DNA from: WHSW01 sp963759295
Lineage (GTDB): Bacteria > Actinomycetota > Thermoleophilia > Solirubrobacterales > 70-9
DNA length: 64,000 nucleotides
Reading direction: 5' to 3'
NCBI GenBank assembly: GCA_963759295.1
Contig: CAVWYT010000012.1
Coordinates: 1 to 64,000, forward strand
This document shows, in pieces, positions 18,328 to 29,020 of this stretch. The notes below the pieces were generated by a model. That model was given only the letters and a program-made list of their open reading frames with translations. It was not told the DNA's origin and ran no database searches. Made by a program: the position numbers and the translations under genes. Numbering within the stretch: the stretch's first letter is position 1; each line of letters opens with the position of its first letter.

Positions 18328-19720
18328 CGGTCACCCAACCCGGCGTCGTCTTGCCCCTGCTCGGCCCGTGGCCGCTCGGCATCGCAACCGAGCTGCCGGG
18401 CACCGGCGTGGCGCTCGCCCAGGGCTCGTCGTCCTCGCCCTCCGAATCGGGGGTCGTCGCCCGAAGGCTTGGCGCCGTTGGATCCCCGAGCCCGCCCGGC
18501 GGCGCCCCAATCGCCTCGACGACCTCGCCCAGCGCCTCGTAGCTATGGCCGCTGACCAGGGCGTCGCAGTGCTCGAGGGCGGCGACCATCCCGCCGGCCC
18601 GAACCGAGAACTCCCTCGCGCCGACCCGGGGGTTGACCCAGACGATCCGGTGAGCCAGGCGCGCGAGGCGCGCCATCTCGCGGCCGACGAGCGCCGGGTC
18701 GCCCCGCTCCCAGCCGTCGGAGAGGATCACGACGACGGCACCGCGGGCCATCCCGCGGCGGCCGTGGCGGTCGTTGAACTCCTTCAGCGCATCGCCGATT
18801 CGGGTTCCGCTGGACCAGTCCGGAGCCGTGGCCGCGGCACGCTGAATCGCCCACTCCGGCCGGCGGGAGGCGAGCGCCCGGGTGAGGCGAGTGAGCCGCG
18901 TGGCGAACACGAATGCCTCCGAGCGCCGGCCGCTCCCCGCCGCGCAGGTCAAGAACTGCAGGTAGGCGCGCGCGTAGGGCTCCATCGAGCCGGAGATGTC
19001 GCACAGCAGCACGAGCCGGCGCGGGGCGATCCGCCGCCGCCGCCGAGCGAGCCGGATCGGGTCCCCTCCGCTGCGAAGGCTGGCCCGCAGGGTGCGGCGC
19101 ACGTCGACGCGTCGGCCGTGGTGGGCATCCTCGAAGCGACGGGTGCGCCGCACGGGGGTCGCGAGCTCGAGGCGGGACATCAGCCGGTAGAGCCGGGCGA
19201 GCTCGTCGGGATCCAGAGCGTCGAAGCTCTTGCCGGCCAGCCGCTCCTCGTCGCTCGCAATCGCACGCGGGATGTCGACCGCCGCCCGATCCTCCTCGCC
19301 GTCGCGGGTCCGTGAGGGCGAGCTCGCCACGTTCGCGCGCCCGCCCTCTCGGGGCGACTCCGCGGAAGCGGGAGAGCGATCGGAGCTCGGCCGCTCGTCG
19401 GGCGGCGCGGCCGTGGTCGGGGCGTCATCGGGGCGCGGGCTCTCGGCCGCGGCGCCCCCGCCGAAGGTCGCCGCGAACACCGCGTCGAAGGCGGCGGCGT
19501 GGGCGCGATCGGAGACGAACATCGAGCGCGCGGTCCAGTAGAGGCGCCCGCGGCTTTCCGGGCGGACGAGCGTCAGCGCGCGGGCGAAATCCGCGGAGCG
19601 CTCGGGCGTCACCGGAACGCCCGCCTCGCGCAGGCGCTGGCCAAGCGTGCCGGCGAGCGGCGGCAGGTCGAGGTGGATCGTCTCGACCCCGAACGACCGC
19701 TCGGGGGCGCGCTCAGCCAC
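18317..19720 (-). CDS. coxE: CoxE-like von Willebrand factor A domain protein (CO dehydrogenase maturation)
   Basis: The 467-residue protein has an N-terminal helical part, a disordered Pro/Ser/Glu linker (about 90-150) and a C-terminal VWA domain with the MIDAS motif LCDISGSM (about residue 240) and DGWERGDP. CoxE works with the MoxR ATPase CoxD in building the copper-sulfido-molybdenum active site of form I CO dehydrogenase in Oligotropha. The GTG start at 19720 overlaps the end of coxD by 8 bp. The order L, XdhC, MocA, D, E supports the assignment over a generic VWA protein. Confidence 0.85.
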   Translation of the reverse strand: MAERAPERSFGVETIHLDLPPLAGTLGQRLREAGVPVTPERSADFARALTLVRPESRGRLYWTARSMFVSDRAHAAAFDAVFAATFGGGAAAESPRPDDAPTTAAPPDERPSSDRSPASAESPREGGRANVASSPSRTRDGEEDRAAVDIPRAIASDEERLAGKSFDALDPDELARLYRLMSRLELATPVRRTRRFEDAHHGRRVDVRRTLRASLRSGGDPIRLARRRRRIAPRRLVLLCDISGSMEPYARAYLQFLTCAAGSGRRSEAFVFATRLTRLTRALASRRPEWAIQRAAATAPDWSSGTRIGDALKEFNDRHGRRGMARGAVVVILSDGWERGDPALVGREMARLARLAHRIVWVNPRVGAREFSVRAGGMVAALEHCDALVSGHSYEALGEVVEAIGAPPGGLGDPTAPSLRATTPDSEGEDDEPWASATPVPGSSVAMPSGHGPSRGKTTPGWVTDDG

Positions 19721-20645
19721 GGCTGGACACGAGCCGGTCGAGGCCGGCCGCGCGGATCACCTGCTGATCCTCGTCGTACTTGAGCGCCGATCCGAGGGTG
19801 AGGTCGACCGCCTCGGCGTCGAGGGTCTCGATCCCGAGCACCTCGAGCGCGGCCAGCCAATCGATCGCCTCGGCGATCCCGGGAGGCTTCTGCACGTCGC
19901 TGTCGCGCATCTGCGAGACGGCGTCCGCGACCTGGACCGCGAGCGTCTCCGAGGCACCCTTGACCCGGCGGCGAACGATCTCCACCTCGCGCTCCGGCGT
20001 CGGATAGTCGATCCAGCGGTAAAGGCACCGGCGCTTCACGGCGTCGTGCAGATCGCGGGTGCGGTTAGAGGTCAGGACGATGATCGGCGGGTGGGTGGCG
20101 CGGATCGTGCCCAGCTCGGGGATCGTCACGCCGGCCCCCGCCAGCAGCTCGAGCAGGAACGCCTCGAAGTCGTCGTCGGCGCGATCGATCTCGTCGATCA
20201 GCAGCACCGCCGGGCGCGGGCCGGGATGCTCGAGCGCGCGCAGCAGCGGACGCCGGATCAGATACTCGGAGCCGAACAGCCGCTCCTCGTCCAGCGACTC
20301 TCCCCCCGATTCCGCGAGCCGGATGCTGAGCAGCTGCCGGGGGTAGTTCCACTCGTACAGCGCCTCCGCCGCGTCGATCCCCTCGTAGCACTGCAGCCGG
20401 ATCAACGGCGTCTCGAGCACGGCCGCCAGCGCCAAGGCGGCCTCGGTCTTGCCGACGCCGGCCTCACCTTCGAGCAACAGCGGCTGCGGCAGCCGGAGGC
20501 TGAGGAACATCGACGTCGCCAGACCCTCGTCGACGAGATAGTCGACGGCGGCGAGCCGCCGGGCCAGGGTCTCGACGTCGGGAACGAGCCGGCGGATCTC
20601 CTCGGCCGCCTCGCCCATCACCTGCTCCGACTCGGCGCCGCTCAT
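19713..20645 (-). CDS. coxD: CoxD-like MoxR AAA+ ATPase
   Basis: The 310-residue ATPase has LLEGEAGVGKTEAALALA (Walker A), AVLLIDEIDRADDDFEAFLLE (Walker B), VLTSNRTRDLHDAVKRRCLY (sensor 1 and arginine finger) and a helical lid. MoxR ATPases pair with VWA proteins; CoxD is needed for sulfuration and copper insertion in the CoxL active site. The start was set at ATG 20645 because TGA of the preceding gene overlaps it (ATGA) and the sequence before it belongs to another product. Confidence 0.88.
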   Translation of the reverse strand: MSGAESEQVMGEAAEEIRRLVPDVETLARRLAAVDYLVDEGLATSMFLSLRLPQPLLLEGEAGVGKTEAALALAAVLETPLIRLQCYEGIDAAEALYEWNYPRQLLSIRLAESGGESLDEERLFGSEYLIRRPLLRALEHPGPRPAVLLIDEIDRADDDFEAFLLELLAGAGVTIPELGTIRATHPPIIVLTSNRTRDLHDAVKRRCLYRWIDYPTPEREVEIVRRRVKGASETLAVQVADAVSQMRDSDVQKPPGIAEAIDWLAALEVLGIETLDAEAVDLTLGSALKYDEDQQVIRAAGLDRLVSSRG

Positions 20646-21256
20646 CTGGGGGCCAGCTCGTCGAGCACGGCTCGGTAATCGTCGGGTGTGTCGACGTCGC
20701 GCGGGATCGGACCCGCGATCATCACCTCGGCTACCTCGTCGGGGCGCCCCTCGAGCAGCCGCCACACTCCCTTGTCGCCGTGGAGGTCGGCGAGCGCGCC
20801 GAACACGCCGGGCGCGAACGCGATCGGGTGCCCCCTTCCGTCGTCGTAGCGACACACCGCGAGCGGCGCCTCGCCACGACCGGCCAGCAACGTCGCGACG
20901 GTCTCCGCGCTGACGCCCGGCTGGTCGCCGAGCATCAGGACCAGGACGTCGCAGCGCGGATCGACGACCGCGAGGGCCGCGGCGATCGACGACGAGCAGC
21001 CGACCCCGTAGCCGCGGTTGACGACCACCTCCGTGCCATCGAGGTCGACGCCCTCGCGAACCTGCTCGGCAGCTCCCCCGATTGCCACGATCGTCTGCTC
21101 GAAGCGGCATTCGCGGGCGACGCCGACGACGTGACCGAGCAGCGTGCCGTCTCCGTAGTCGAGGAGCTGCTTCGGGCGCCCGAGGCGCTGCGAGCCGCCG
21201 GCCGCGAGCACCAGCCCGGTAACGAAGCGGTCGGGGTCAGCCGGCGAGCGAGGCAT
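20642..21256 (-). CDS. MocA-like molybdenum-cofactor cytidylyl/guanylyltransferase (NTP transferase)
   Basis: The 204-residue protein begins with the nucleotidyltransferase signature GLVLAAGGSQRLGRPKQLL, has LVLMLGDQPGVS (metal-binding Asp) and DGRGHPIAFAPGVF, all typical of MocA/MobA-like enzymes. These attach CMP (or GMP) to molybdopterin; form I CO dehydrogenase uses molybdopterin cytosine dinucleotide. Its place between the XdhC-like gene and coxD fits cofactor supply to CoxL. It overlaps the XdhC gene by 20 bp and coxD by 4 bp. Confidence 0.85.
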   Translation of the reverse strand: MPRSPADPDRFVTGLVLAAGGSQRLGRPKQLLDYGDGTLLGHVVGVARECRFEQTIVAIGGAAEQVREGVDLDGTEVVVNRGYGVGCSSSIAAALAVVDPRCDVLVLMLGDQPGVSAETVATLLAGRGEAPLAVCRYDDGRGHPIAFAPGVFGALADLHGDKGVWRLLEGRPDEVAEVMIAGPIPRDVDTPDDYRAVLDELAPR

Positions 21257-22183
21257 GCTCTCCCTGCGCCTCGAACTCGGCCTTGCAGCCCTCGCTGCAG
21301 AAGTAGACGGTCTCGCCGTCGTTCTGCACCGAGGGAGTGCTCTGCACTGCCGCTACGGTCATCCCGCAGATCGGATCGATCGCCAGCGAGCCGGTGCCGG
21401 CCGTCGTGCGCCCCGTCGCCACCGCGGCGGCGGGCGCGGCTCGCCGAGCCGAGACGATCTTGGCGAGGATCGATACGGCGGTCTCGGCCGGGGTATGCGA
21501 GCCGATCGGGATACCCGCGGGGACGTCGATCCGCTCGAGCAGTGGATCGTCGACACCATCGACTCGCAGCTCGTCGAGCACGCCCGCGCCTCGCCGCTCG
21601 CTGGCGACGAGGCCGACGTAGGGCACGCCCGCCTCGAGGCCGCGGCGCAGCGCATGCAGCTCGTCGCGCCCGTGGGCGGCGACGACGAGTGCGAGATCGC
21701 CGCCGGCCGGCTCCGGATCGTGGCCGGCAGAGGAAACCATCTCGAGGTCGAGCTGCTCTCCGATCCGCACCAGGGCGTCGGCGATCGGCGTCTCACCCAC
21801 GACCAGGACTCGCGGCGGAGGCGGGGCCGGCTCGAGGAAGACCTCGATCGCCCCACCCGACAGGCACGGGTTCCTGACCGTGACCGACCCCTCCTCGCTC
21901 GCGACCTCGGCGCCCTCGGGCCCCGCGTCGCCCGCCACCGGATCGGGCAGGATCCGCAGCAGAACCGGCTCGCCGCTCTCCAGCGCCGCCAGCGCGTACG
22001 CCTTCACGCTCTGCTCCGCGCAGACGCCGCCGACGAATCCCTCGAGCGTCCCGTCGCCGAGGACGAGAGCGACGCTCCCGGGCTGCACGCTCGTCGGGTG
22101 CTGCACCCGGACCACGGTCGCGGTCACGAACGGCTCGCGGGCGGCCGCCAGCTCCCGCGATCGCCGCGCCAGCTCCGAAGTGA

Positions 22184-22187
<4 letters not shown>
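21237..22187 (-). CDS. XdhC/CoxI-like maturation factor with a C-terminal YHS domain
   Basis: The 316-residue protein has the XdhC N-terminal domain (ATVVRVQHPTSVQPGSVALV, GFVGGVCAEQ), the C-terminal Rossmann part (RVLVVGETPIADALVRIGE, IGSHTPAETAVSIL) and then a YHS metal-binding module, DPICGMTV...YFCSEGCKAEFEAQ, with three cysteines. XdhC proteins hold sulfurated molybdenum cofactor and deliver it to the hydroxylase. YHS domains are found in metal (often copper) enzymes and pumps, so the fusion could bring copper and Mo-cofactor handling together for the Mo-S-Cu site; this is inference. ATG 22187 overlaps the coxL stop (ATGA). Confidence 0.85.
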
Positions 22188-24570
<2,383 letters not shown>

Positions 24571-24574
<4 letters not shown>

Positions 24575-25050
24575 GCCTCCTGTCTCACGCCGGCCTCGTG
24601 CTCGGCTGCCCACCTGACGGCGGCGACGATGTTCTTGTAGCCCGTGCACCTGCAGATCGAACCCGAGATCGCCGTTCGGATCTCCTCCTCGCTGGGGTCA
24701 GGGTTCGAGTCCAGCAGCGCCCGCGCGGTCATCTGCATACCTGGCGTGCAGAAGCCGCACTGCAGCGCGTGGAGCTCGTGAAATCCCCGCTGGACCGGAT
24801 CGAGCTCACCGTCGACCTCGAGCGACTCGACCGTCCGGATCTCGTGCCCGTCGCACATCGCCGCCAGCACCGTGCACGACTTCACCGGCCGGCCGTCCAT
24901 CAACACCACGCAGGCGCCGCAGTTGGAGGTGTCGCAGCCCCAGTGCGTGCCCTTCAGGCCGAGGGTCTCGCGAATGAAGTGGACGAGCAACAGGCGCGGC
25001 TCGATCTCGCGGGAGACACGCTCGCCGTTGACCGTCATCGAGACGTCCAT
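24571..25050 (-). CDS. coxS: CO dehydrogenase small iron-sulfur subunit
   Basis: The 159-residue subunit has both [2Fe-2S] sites of the molybdenum hydroxylases: the plant-ferredoxin-like CDTSNCGACVVLMDG...SC set (about residues 41-62) and the helical-domain set CGFCTPGM and CRCTGY (about residues 100-140). It links the Mo-Cu site of CoxL with the FAD of CoxM. It starts 2 bp after the coxM stop and overlaps coxL by 4 bp, so the three subunits are made together. Confidence 0.96.
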
Positions 25051-25052
25051 GA

Positions 25053-25928
25053 TCAGGTCTCCTCCTTCAGGGCACGGGCCGTCGCGCGGCGCAGCGCTCG
25101 CCGGGTGAGCACACCGGCGAGGTGGCGCTTGTACTCGACCGGTCCGCGACCGTCGGCGCTCGGCGAGCAGTCGGCGGAGGCGATCTCTCCCGCCTCGGCG
25201 AACAGCTCATCCGATGGCGACTTGCCGCGCAGCGTCTCCTCGGCCCGAGACAGGTGGACCGTCGTCATGCCGACGGCGCTGAGCGCGATCCCGGCGTCGG
25301 CGATCGTGCCGCCATCGATCCAAACGGCCGCCGAAGCCGCGGCGATCGCCCAATCGCCGGCGCGGCGCTCGACCTTCTCGTGCGCGCTGCCCGCCCCGGG
25401 CCGCACCGGGACGCGGACCTCGGTCAGCAGCTCGCCGGCGCCGACCGCGGTCATGTAGGGGCCGATGTGGAAGTCCTCCATGCCGACCACCCGCTCGCCG
25501 TCGGCTCCGCGGATCACGACCCGAGCCTTGGCGGCCGAGCAGACGGCCGAGAGGTCCTCCGCCGCGTCGGCCTGGCAGAGAGAGCCGCCGATCGTGCCGC
25601 GGTTGCGGACGACGGGGTCGGCGATCACGGTCTCCGCGTCGGCGAACAGCGGCAGGCGCTCGGCGAGCAGCTCCGACTCGAGCAGATCAACGTGCCGTGT
25701 CAGCGCGCCGATCCTGACCTCGCCGTCGGCCTCGCGGATGTAGGAGAGCTCGGCGAGCTCGTTGATGTCGACGAGGTGCGAGGGACTCGCCAGTCGCAGC
25801 TTCATCATCGGCAGCAGGCTGTGGCCACCGGCGATCACCCGGGCGCCCGAGCCGAGCCGCCCGAGCGCCTCGATCGCGCCCTCGACGCTCCTCGCGCGCT
25901 CGTAATCGAATGGCGCCGGCGTCTGCAA
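25053..25928 (-). CDS. coxM: CO dehydrogenase medium FAD subunit
   Basis: The 291-residue flavoprotein shows the two FAD motifs of the family, AGGHSLLPMMKLRL (pyrophosphate loop, about residue 34) and TIGGSLCQADAAED (about residue 112), and the CO_deh_flav_C domain at its end. It receives electrons from CoxS and delivers them to quinone. The start is TTG 25928, preceded by GAGGGG; the only alternatives lose the first strand. The upstream membrane-protein gene ends 3 bp before it, so coxM is translationally coupled to the membrane-protein module. Confidence 0.93.
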   Translation of the reverse strand: MQTPAPFDYERARSVEGAIEALGRLGSGARVIAGGHSLLPMMKLRLASPSHLVDINELAELSYIREADGEVRIGALTRHVDLLESELLAERLPLFADAETVIADPVVRNRGTIGGSLCQADAAEDLSAVCSAAKARVVIRGADGERVVGMEDFHIGPYMTAVGAGELLTEVRVPVRPGAGSAHEKVERRAGDWAIAAASAAVWIDGGTIADAGIALSAVGMTTVHLSRAEETLRGKSPSDELFAEAGEIASADCSPSADGRGPVEYKRHLAGVLTRRALRRATARALKEET

Positions 25929-25931
25929 CCG

Positions 25932-26570
25932 CTACCCCTCTGGGCTCGAATCGCGGACCGGAAGCCGCCTGCGAGGCGCACCAACGTCCTCGCGCTGCTC
26001 GTACTGGACGGGGGAATCGGTGCCGATCACCGGCGATCGCGGCAGGTTCGGTGGGCTCTCGTGACGGACGGACGGGTACAGCTCGCGCGCAGCCAGGCTG
26101 CCCCCCTCGACGTTCCTCAGCACCTCGCCCGGTGTCGGGCTGGCGGCGGCGATCGGCGCCTCGCGGCCGAGCCGCGCGAGGGTCAGCGTGCCCTTCGTGT
26201 AGACCTCGCCGATCCGCGGCGGGATGACCTCGGTGCTGTCCGGGAAATTGCGCAATCCCGCCGCGGCGGCCCCGGGATACAGGCCTTCGATCAGGCCGAC
26301 CGCGTCGCCGAGGCCCGCCTTCTTCACCAGCAGCCCCTCGAGCAGGTCGACGCCGGCGTCGAGTTGCTGGTTGATCGCGACCACGACGTCGTTGACCGGC
26401 GCGGTCTTGGAGACGATCTCACCGACTGCAGAGATCACCTCGTCGAGGCCCGCCGTGATCCTGCGCAGCGCGATGATCGTCGAGACGAGGTAGTAGACGA
26501 GCGCGAGCACGATCAGCACGACCGCGACGATCATCACCACCGCCGGCGCGACGACCCCGATGACGAGCAT
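25932..26570 (-). CDS. Membrane protein of unknown function in the cox operon (module gene 4)
   Basis: The 212-residue protein starts with one long membrane helix (VVMIVAVVLIVLALVYYLVS, about residues 11-30), followed by an amphipathic helical part rich in Val/Ile/Ala (AGLDEVISAVGEIVSKTAPV; VVAINQQLDAGVDLLEGLLV) and a proline-rich, charged C-terminus. No family is recognised. It begins 7 bp after the gene before it and ends 3 bp before coxM, the tightest possible link to CO dehydrogenase. A role in holding the enzyme at the membrane or near its electron acceptor is inferred only from topology and position. Confidence 0.75.
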   Translation of the reverse strand: MLVIGVVAPAVVMIVAVVLIVLALVYYLVSTIIALRRITAGLDEVISAVGEIVSKTAPVNDVVVAINQQLDAGVDLLEGLLVKKAGLGDAVGLIEGLYPGAAAAGLRNFPDSTEVIPPRIGEVYTKGTLTLARLGREAPIAAASPTPGEVLRNVEGGSLAARELYPSVRHESPPNLPRSPVIGTDSPVQYEQREDVGAPRRRLPVRDSSPEG

Positions 26571-26577
26571 GCTCGGG

Positions 26578-26844
26578 CTACTCCTTCTCCGCGTCGTCGA
26601 CGATCACGTCGAGCGAGCCGCCGTAGTCCGCGACTCCGGCGACCGTCTGCGCAACCTGCTCGCGGGTGGTCAGCAGCAGGGCCGTGGCGTCGAGGTCCTT
26701 CGAGCCCGCTCTTGCGACGCTCGCAATCGTCTCGACCGTGGGGACGATGCTCTGCGCCGCGGCGAGGACGCCACGAAGCAGATAGACGACCACGGGGAGG
26801 ATCGCGACGAGCAGGACGATGCTCCCGATCCACCACAGGGTCAT
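26578..26844 (-). CDS. Small single-pass membrane protein in the cox operon (module gene 3)
   Basis: The 88-residue protein has an N-terminal helix (WIGSIVLLVAILPVVVYLL, about residues 5-23), then an amphipathic helix region (SIVPTVETIASVARAGSKDL; REQVAQTVAGVADYGGSLDV) and an acidic end (DDAEKE). Its layout matches that of its three neighbours: short N-terminus, membrane helix, cytoplasmic or external helical arm. It overlaps the preceding gene by ATGA. Unrecognised family. Confidence 0.72.
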   Translation of the reverse strand: MTLWWIGSIVLLVAILPVVVYLLRGVLAAAQSIVPTVETIASVARAGSKDLDATALLLTTREQVAQTVAGVADYGGSLDVIVDDAEKE

Positions 26845-27410
26845 CGCGGCCTCCTCTCGGCGACGACCGCGGCCTTGCGCGCGATCCCCGGGAGCGCGGA
26901 GAGGATCACCTCGAACTGAGCGTTGATCGCCTTCACCGCGGGCTCGAGCGGACGCAGGTGCTGTGTCTCGACATCGCCAAGCGCGGTGGCGAGGGTCCCC
27001 AGGCCCTCCGAGATCGCCTCGAGGCCGCGGCGAATCAGGATCAGCGCGATCGCGAGCACCGCGACGACGACCAGAGCGAGCACGACGCTGAGCACGATCT
27101 GGAGGTCGGTGCTCATCGTCTGCGCCTGCTCGGAGAAGCCGTCGGTGAGCGCGTTCATGTAGCCGTCCTGGATCACGGCCTCGTCGACGATCTGGGCGAG
27201 GACGGGCGCGGTCGCCTCGAGCTGCGGGATGTTCGCCGTGTTCGCGCCGACCTCACCGGCGATCTGAAGCAAGCCGTCGACCGAGCGCTTGATCCGGCCG
27301 ACCTGCATCAGCAGCATCACCAACAGGGCCGCGACCACGAGCGCGGCGACCAGCCCGATGACCAACGCGATCGTCCAGTAGGTCGTGCCCGAGATCGCGA
27401 CGAGGATCAT
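26841..27410 (-). CDS. Two-pass membrane protein in the cox operon (module gene 2)
   Basis: The 189-residue protein has a membrane helix at about residues 11-36 (TIALVIGLVAALVVAALLVM), a roughly 70-residue helical region (LLQIAGEVGANTANIPQLEA), a second membrane helix at about residues 105-127 (IVLSVVLALVVVAVLAIALI) and a helical tail ending in RRPR. It looks like two tandem copies of the one-helix-plus-arm unit seen in the neighbouring genes. ATG 27410 overlaps the previous stop by 4 bp. Longer upstream frames run through the preceding gene and were rejected. Unrecognised family. Confidence 0.73.
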   Translation of the reverse strand: MILVAISGTTYWTIALVIGLVAALVVAALLVMLLMQVGRIKRSVDGLLQIAGEVGANTANIPQLEATAPVLAQIVDEAVIQDGYMNALTDGFSEQAQTMSTDLQIVLSVVLALVVVAVLAIALILIRRGLEAISEGLGTLATALGDVETQHLRPLEPAVKAINAQFEVILSALPGIARKAAVVAERRPR

Positions 27411-27664
27411 TTCCCGACCGCCACCTTTCGAAGAGCGCGAGCGGCGTGCAGGATCCTGATGCCCGAGTCGTTGATCCGCTCGATGCCGCCGAGCTCGGCG
27501 GTCTGCCGGCGCACCGCGCCGACCCCCTCCTCGGCGGTTCTCGCCTGACCGGCGATCCTCGTCGCCAGCGCCACGATCGTGATCACGATCACCGCGGCGA
27601 CCGCGATCACGACAACTCCGAGGATGATCCCCACCACCCATCCGGTGGATGCCGCCGTCAGCAT
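27407..27664 (-). CDS. Small single-pass membrane protein, first gene of the cox operon (module gene 1)
   Basis: The 85-residue protein has a strong membrane helix (VVGIILGVVVIAVAAVIVIT, about residues 10-29, continuing to 35) followed by a basic helical arm (TAEEGVGAVRRQTAELGGIE). It is the first gene after the divergent promoter region, so it begins the whole cox transcript. ATG 27664 was chosen because it lies just before the helix; the longer frame to 27745 enters the promoter region. Unrecognised family. Confidence 0.68.
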   Translation of the reverse strand: MLTAASTGWVVGIILGVVVIAVAAVIVITIVALATRIAGQARTAEEGVGAVRRQTAELGGIERINDSGIRILHAARALRKVAVGK

Positions 27665-27806
27665 CGAGGGACCTCGAAGAGACCCGGGGAGACTGCGATC
27701 ACCTGCTCCTGCTGCACTCCGCTCCTCCGCTGCCAACCCTAGCAACGATGTGCACCACGTCCCGGGCAGCGGTCGAGGGGCGTTAGCCTGAGAAACGGAG
27801 CAGCAC
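27665..27806. promoter_or_regulatory. Divergent promoter region of the cox operon and xdhC-like gene
   Basis: This 142-bp region separates the start of the minus-strand cox operon (27664) from the plus-strand XdhC gene (27807), so it must hold both promoters. On the minus strand TAGGGT (27736-27741) is a possible -10 box. ACGGAG just before 27807 is the ribosome-binding site of the XdhC gene. No clear CRP-type or 11-bp direct-repeat operator is seen. Confidence 0.5.
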
Positions 27807-28961
27807 GTGAGCGCCTTGTCGAGTTCCGAGCGGACCGCGGTCGAGTGGCTGCGCCAGGGGCGGCGGGTCGTCAGCGCCGCGCTCGTCGACCGTATCGGCT
27901 CGGCGCCGCTCGACCCCGGGGCTCAGATGCTGATCGACGACCGCGGCAACATCGAGGGATCGGTGACCGGCGGCTGCGTGGAGGCCGCGCTCGTCGAGGA
28001 GGCGCAGCGGATCCTCGCCGGCGGCGAGGCCAGGGTCGTGACCTACGGCGTCTCCGACGAGGAGGCCCTCGGAGTCGGGCTCATGTGTGGGGGCACGGTC
28101 CGCGTGTTCGTGCACGAATACGACGAGGATGCGGTCGAGACGCTCGAGGCTGCGGCCGTCGCCCGCGCCGCCGACCGGCCGGTGGCCAGGGCCACGCTCC
28201 TCGACGGAGATCGCGCCGGGGCCTCGATCTCGATCCTCGAAGACCGCGTTCTGGGCAGCCTCGGGATCGCCGACCTGCTCGATCGCTCGGTGGCGCGCGA
28301 CGCGCGCGGACAGCTCGACGAGGGGGTTTCGCGCATCCGCCGCTACGGCGCGGGGGGCGAGGTGATGGGCTCCGAGCTGGCGGTCTACATTCAGGCGTTC
28401 GCGACCCCGCCCCGGATGGTCATCTTCGGTGCGATCGACTTCTCCGCGGAGACGGCCAACGTCGCCGCCGACATCGGCTACAGGGTCACGATCTGCGATG
28501 CCCGCGAGCCGTTCGTCAAGAGCCCACGGTTCACGCGCAACGCGGAGGTCGTCGTCGACTGGCCCGACCGCTACCTGAGCGGGCAGGAGCTCGGGCCGCG
28601 CGACGTGGTCCTGGTCTTCACCCACGATCCGAAGTTCGACGAGCCCGCGTTGACCGCCGCGCTGGCCACCGAGGTCGGATACATCGGCGCGCTCGGCAGT
28701 CGCCGCACCCAAGAACGACGGCTCGAGCGCCTGCGCGATGCCGGCCTCGACGAGCGGTCGATCGCCAGGCTCCACGCGCCCTGCGGGCTCGACGTCGGCG
28801 CCCGCACCCCGGCGGAGACCGCTGTCTCGATCCTCGCCGAGGTGATCGCCGTCCGCACCGGCCGCACGGGCGAGAGCCTGCGGGAGACGAGCGGCCCGAT
28901 CCATCCCGAGACCGCCTCACAGGAGGGCCGCTCGACGCCTGCCGCCGACGCGGTCGGCTGA
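27807..28961 (+). CDS. XdhC-family molybdenum-cofactor maturation protein
   Basis: The 384-residue protein has the full XdhC layout: N-terminal domain with SVTGGCVEAALVEEA and LGVGLMCGGTVRVFVHEYD (the conserved Cys pair), and a C-terminal NAD-like Rossmann domain with IFGAIDFSAETANVAADIG, VGYIGALGSRRTQERRLE and VGARTPAETAVSILAEV. Such proteins bind and sulfurate molybdenum cofactor before insertion into hydroxylases. GTG 27807 follows ACGGAG. It is divergent from the cox operon, which encodes a second XdhC protein fused to YHS, so the two probably work in the same maturation pathway. Confidence 0.9.
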   Translation: MSALSSSERTAVEWLRQGRRVVSAALVDRIGSAPLDPGAQMLIDDRGNIEGSVTGGCVEAALVEEAQRILAGGEARVVTYGVSDEEALGVGLMCGGTVRVFVHEYDEDAVETLEAAAVARAADRPVARATLLDGDRAGASISILEDRVLGSLGIADLLDRSVARDARGQLDEGVSRIRRYGAGGEVMGSELAVYIQAFATPPRMVIFGAIDFSAETANVAADIGYRVTICDAREPFVKSPRFTRNAEVVVDWPDRYLSGQELGPRDVVLVFTHDPKFDEPALTAALATEVGYIGALGSRRTQERRLERLRDAGLDERSIARLHAPCGLDVGARTPAETAVSILAEVIAVRTGRTGESLRETSGPIHPETASQEGRSTPAADAVG

Positions 28962-29020
28962 GCGAAACCTCGACCGGGCCGGGGCCGCAATTCTCGGGGG
29001 AGCTACCCGAAGCTCGATTC

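Noticed and set aside
25122..27548. Long plus-strand open frame of about 808 codons
   Set aside because: It is antisense to coxM and the membrane module, crosses several real genes and has low-complexity Arg/Asp sequence.
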